From an uncultured SAR116 cluster alpha proteobacterium (GTDB taxonomy: Bacteria > Pseudomonadota > Alphaproteobacteria > Puniceispirillales > Puniceispirillaceae): a stretch of DNA of 41,658 nt. The DNA lies in the NCBI GenBank assembly GCA_902523435.1, contig CABYZM010000012.1:1-41658 (forward strand), in the 5' to 3' direction. Every line of letters starts with the position of its first letter. Position 1 is the first letter of the stretch. A program made the position numbers and the translations under genes. Under the pieces are notes generated by a model. It worked only from the letters and a program-made list of their open reading frames with translations, was not told the DNA's origin and ran no database searches. Positions 38,878 through 41,658 of the stretch are shown here, in pieces.

Positions 38878-38944
38878 GTTACGCAACTCCTAAAGCGTTT
38901 TTATTATCATACATTCCGCAAAGCTTGTCAGCTTTAGAATGAGA

Positions 38945-41658
38945 TTAGATTTCTGCATCGTGCAGTTCGACGTTCAAGCCCAAAGAGCGCAGCTCTTTTA
39001 TCAGAACATTGAAGGATTCCGGAATACCAGCCTCGAAGTCGTCATCACCGCGCACTATGGCCTCATATACCTTTGTTCGACCAGAAACGTCATCAGACTT
39101 AACTGTCAACATTTCCTGAAGCGTGTAAGCCGCCCCATAAGCTTCCAGCGCCCAGACTTCCATTTCACCAAAGCGCTGTCCCCCGAATTGGGCCTTGCCA
39201 CCTAGCGGCTGTTGGGTGACTAGACTGTACGGACCGATAGATCGAGCATGAATTTTTTCATCGACAAGATGATGAAGTTTCAGCATGTAAATATAACCAA
39301 CTGTGACTGGACGGTCGAAAACCTCACCGGTACGACCATCTATAAGTGTTTCTTGACCAGTTTTAGATAAACCAGCCTTTCCTAACAGGCTAACCACATC
39401 AGCTTCTCGCGCACCATCAAATACCGGAGTGCCCATGGGCACTCCACGTGACAGCAGATTGGCTTGCTCAATAACCTGCTGGTTATCCATGGCGCCAAGT
39501 TTTTCCTTATACTGTTCCTCAGTATAAATATCTTTGAGAAGACCATGTAGTTTTTTAATCTCACCACCAGCTTGCGCAGCTTCAGCTGCTTTGCCCACTT
39601 GCTCGCCAAGACCACGGGCAGCCCATCCCAAATGCGTTTCAAGAATCTGCCCTACATTCATACGCGACGGCACTCCAAGCGGGTTCAAAACAATATCAAC
39701 AGGAGTCCCATCTGCCAGATAGGGCATATCCTCTGCTGGCATAATCCGAGAAATAACTCCTTTATTGCCGTGACGGCCAGCCATTTTGTCTCCTGGTTGC
39801 AGCTTACGTTTGACTGCAACGAAGACTTTGACCATCTTCATAACACCTGGCATGAGCTCGTCACCCCGCTGCAGCTTATCAACCTTATCACTGAAACGGC
39901 CATCGAGTGCTTTGATTGCCTGGTCGAAATTCGCATTCTGCGCCTCTACAGACTTTTGAACACCATCATCCTGCACAGCAACTTGCGATATCTGGTTCCG
40001 GGTTAGTCCATCTAATAATTCAGCCGTTAAAACTGTATTCGTGACCAAATCTTTTGGGCCTGTAGCAACTTTCTGCCCTTTCAGAAGTGAATGCATCCGG
40101 CTTGCGTAGCCGCCTTCCAAGATAGACTGCTCATCATCACGGTCTTTAGCCAGACGTTCAATTTCCGCGCGTTCGATCGCCCGTGCGCGCTCATCTTTCT
40201 CAAGACCACGGCGTGAAAATACGCGCACTTCAACAACCGTTCCCGCCCCACCAGGAGGAACCCGCAGTGAGGTATCACGAACATCAGAGGCTTTTTCACC
40301 AAAGATTGCCCGTAATAATTTTTCCTCAGGGGTCATTGGTGTCTCACCTTTCGGTGTCACTTTACCAACCAGGATGTCACCTGCACCAACCTCTGCACCA
40401 ACATAAACAATACCAGCCTCATCAAGATTTTTTAGGGCTTCTTCACCAACATTCGGAATATCACGTGAAATCTCTTCTTGACCTAGCTTAGTATCACGCG
40501 CCATCACCTCATATTCTTCAATATGAATGGACGTGAATACATCATCGCGGACTATCCGCTCATTTATTAGAATGGAATCCTCAAAATTATAGCCATTCCA
40601 TGGCATAAAAGCGACGAGAACGTTCCGGCCAAGTGCCAATTCGCCGTCTTCTGTTGACGGTCCATCTGCAATAATGTCCCCCGTTTTCACTTGGTCGCCT
40701 ACCTTAACCAACGGTCGCTGATTGACAGTTGTGTTCTGGTTTGACCGCTGAAACTTCAATAGGGAGTAGATGTCGACAGGTGAGGCTGTCGCATCACCAA
40801 CGTCGTCTGTTCGCACAACAATCCGTGTTGCATCCACTTGGTCAACAATACCGTCCCGTCTTGCGACAATTGTCACGCCTGAGTCACGAGCAACGCGGGC
40901 TTCCATGCCAGTGCCGATAATAGGTGCCTCTGCCTTAAGTAGTGGCACAGCTTGACGCTGCATGTTTGAGCCCATTAAGGCTCGGTTTGCATCATCATTT
41001 TCAAGAAAAGGGATCAATGCTGCGGCAACAGAAACAAGTTGTTTTGGAGACACATCAACATATTCGATATCTGTTGGCCGTGCTAATCCAATTTCACCTG
41101 CCCGGCGAACTGGGATTAGTTCACCAACAAAATTACCCTTGGCATCAAGCTCTGCATTTGCCTGCGCGATTGTGAAACGGCCTTCTTCCATAGCTGAAAT
41201 ATAGCGGTAGTCGTCTGTAACTTTACCGTCTACAACCTTGCGGTAAGGGGTTTCAATGAAACCGTAACGATTTATCAAAGCATATGTTGCTAGTGAATTT
41301 ATCAGGCCGATGTTGGGACCTTCAGGCGTCTCAATCGGACAGATACGGCCATAATGGGTCGGATGCACGTCACGAACCTCAAATCCAGCGCGCTCACGTG
41401 TAAGACCACCAGGACCAAGCGCAGACACACGCCTCTTATGGGTAATTTCAGAAAGTGGGTTAGTCTGATCCATGAACTGCGATAATTGGGATGAGCCAAA
41501 AAATTCACGAACCGCAGCCGCAGCTGGTTTGGCATTTATTAAATCTGCCGGCATCACCGTATCGATTTCAACTGACCCCATACGCTCACGAATAGCCCGT
41601 TCCATGCGAAGCAAACCAACACGATATTGATTCTCCATCAACTCACCGACAGAGCGCA
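38945..41658 (-). CDS. rpoB: RNA polymerase beta subunit, 3' part (5' end beyond window)
   Basis: The frame enters from the right edge at [25 protein letters not shown] and continues for about 900 residues to the normal C-terminus [10 protein letters not shown]. The rifampicin-resistance cluster [34 protein letters not shown] is present and matches the susceptible form at the usual Asp, His and Ser positions. Later conserved segments are [11 protein letters not shown] and [31 protein letters not shown]. The true start lies outside the window; the ATG at 41638 is internal. Confidence 0.98.
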   Translation of the reverse strand, partial: RSVGELMENQYRVGLLRMERAIRERMGSVEIDTVMPADLINAKPAAAAVREFFGSSQLSQFMDQTNPLSEITHKRRVSALGPGGLTRERAGFEVRDVHPTHYGRICPIETPEGPNIGLINSLATYALINRYGFIETPYRKVVDGKVTDDYRYISAMEEGRFTIAQANAELDAKGNFVGELIPVRRAGEIGLARPTDIEYVDVSPKQLVSVAAALIPFLENDDANRALMGSNMQRQAVPLLKAEAPIIGTGMEARVARDSGVTIVARRDGIVDQVDATRIVVRTDDVGDATASPVDIYSLLKFQRSNQNTTVNQRPLVKVGDQVKTGDIIADGPSTEDGELALGRNVLVAFMPWNGYNFEDSILINERIVRDDVFTSIHIEEYEVMARDTKLGQEEISRDIPNVGEEALKNLDEAGIVYVGAEVGAGDILVGKVTPKGETPMTPEEKLLRAIFGEKASDVRDTSLRVPPGGAGTVVEVRVFSRRGLEKDERARAIERAEIERLAKDRDDEQSILEGGYASRMHSLLKGQKVATGPKDLVTNTVLTAELLDGLTRNQISQVAVQDDGVQKSVEAQNANFDQAIKALDGRFSDKVDKLQRGDELMPGVMKMVKVFVAVKRKLQPGDKMAGRHGNKGVISRIMPAEDMPYLADGTPVDIVLNPLGVPSRMNVGQILETHLGWAARGLGEQVGKAAEAAQAGGEIKKLHGLLKDIYTEEQYKEKLGAMDNQQVIEQANLLSRGVPMGTPVFDGAREADVVSLLGKAGLSKTGQETLIDGRTGEVFDRPVTVGYIYMLKLHHLVDEKIHARSIGPYSLVTQQPLGGKAQFGGQRFGEMEVWALEAYGAAYTLQEMLTVKSDDVSGRTKVYEAIVRGDDDFEAGIPESFNVLIKELRSLGLNVELHDAEI

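Overview
The window looks like a chromosomal segment of an alphaproteobacterium, probably a marine lineage near SAR116/Puniceispirillum. The evidence is an RpoB-RpoC-str-S10-spc-alpha block with alphaproteobacterial protein sequences, an ATP12-type F1-ATPase chaperone gene, and the flanking rarA, crcB, rluC, HAD and pccB/pccA genes. The species assignment is inference; no 16S rRNA is present.

Right-hand 26 kb (about 16126-41658, all minus strand, read right to left): the 3' part of rpoB, complete rpoC, a roughly 300-base leader, then rpsL-rpsG-fusA-tuf, a perfect terminator hairpin, and rpsJ-rplC-rplD-rplW-rplB-rpsS-rplV-rpsC-rplP-rpmC-rpsQ-rplN-rplX-rplE-rpsN-rpsH-rplF-rplR-rpsE-rpmD-rplO-secY-adk-rpsM-rpsK-rpoA-rplQ. 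This is the core transcription, translation and secretion superoperon in textbook order. Its most interesting part is the rpoC-rpsL leader. It holds a good promoter, then an almost leaderless 26-codon ORF, then a GC-rich hairpin with a T-tract just before rpsL. Together these look like an attenuator or an unannotated small protein.

Middle (about 6923-16004, minus strand): rarA, a DUF429-type gene, crcB, an RluC/RluA-type pseudouridine synthase, a Gph-like HAD phosphatase, an ATP12 chaperone, pccB, pccA and a small HEPN-like gene. They are closely spaced or overlapping, so they probably form one or two housekeeping transcripts. lipB lies convergent to them on the plus strand.

Left (1-6003): an AT-richer accessory region. 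A tyrosine recombinase gene lies right against the 3' end of a tRNA-Leu(GAG) gene, the classic arrangement of a tRNA-targeted integrative element. The cargo seen here is a plus-strand run of five small proteins that look like dimeric alpha+beta barrels (ABM/EthD/DUF3764-like), one cupin and one GFA-family zinc protein. Further left are a decayed membrane-protein gene and an aquaporin of the type found in arsenic operons. A possible ArsC-like start lies at the very left edge. The other attachment site is not visible, so the element probably continues beyond position 1.
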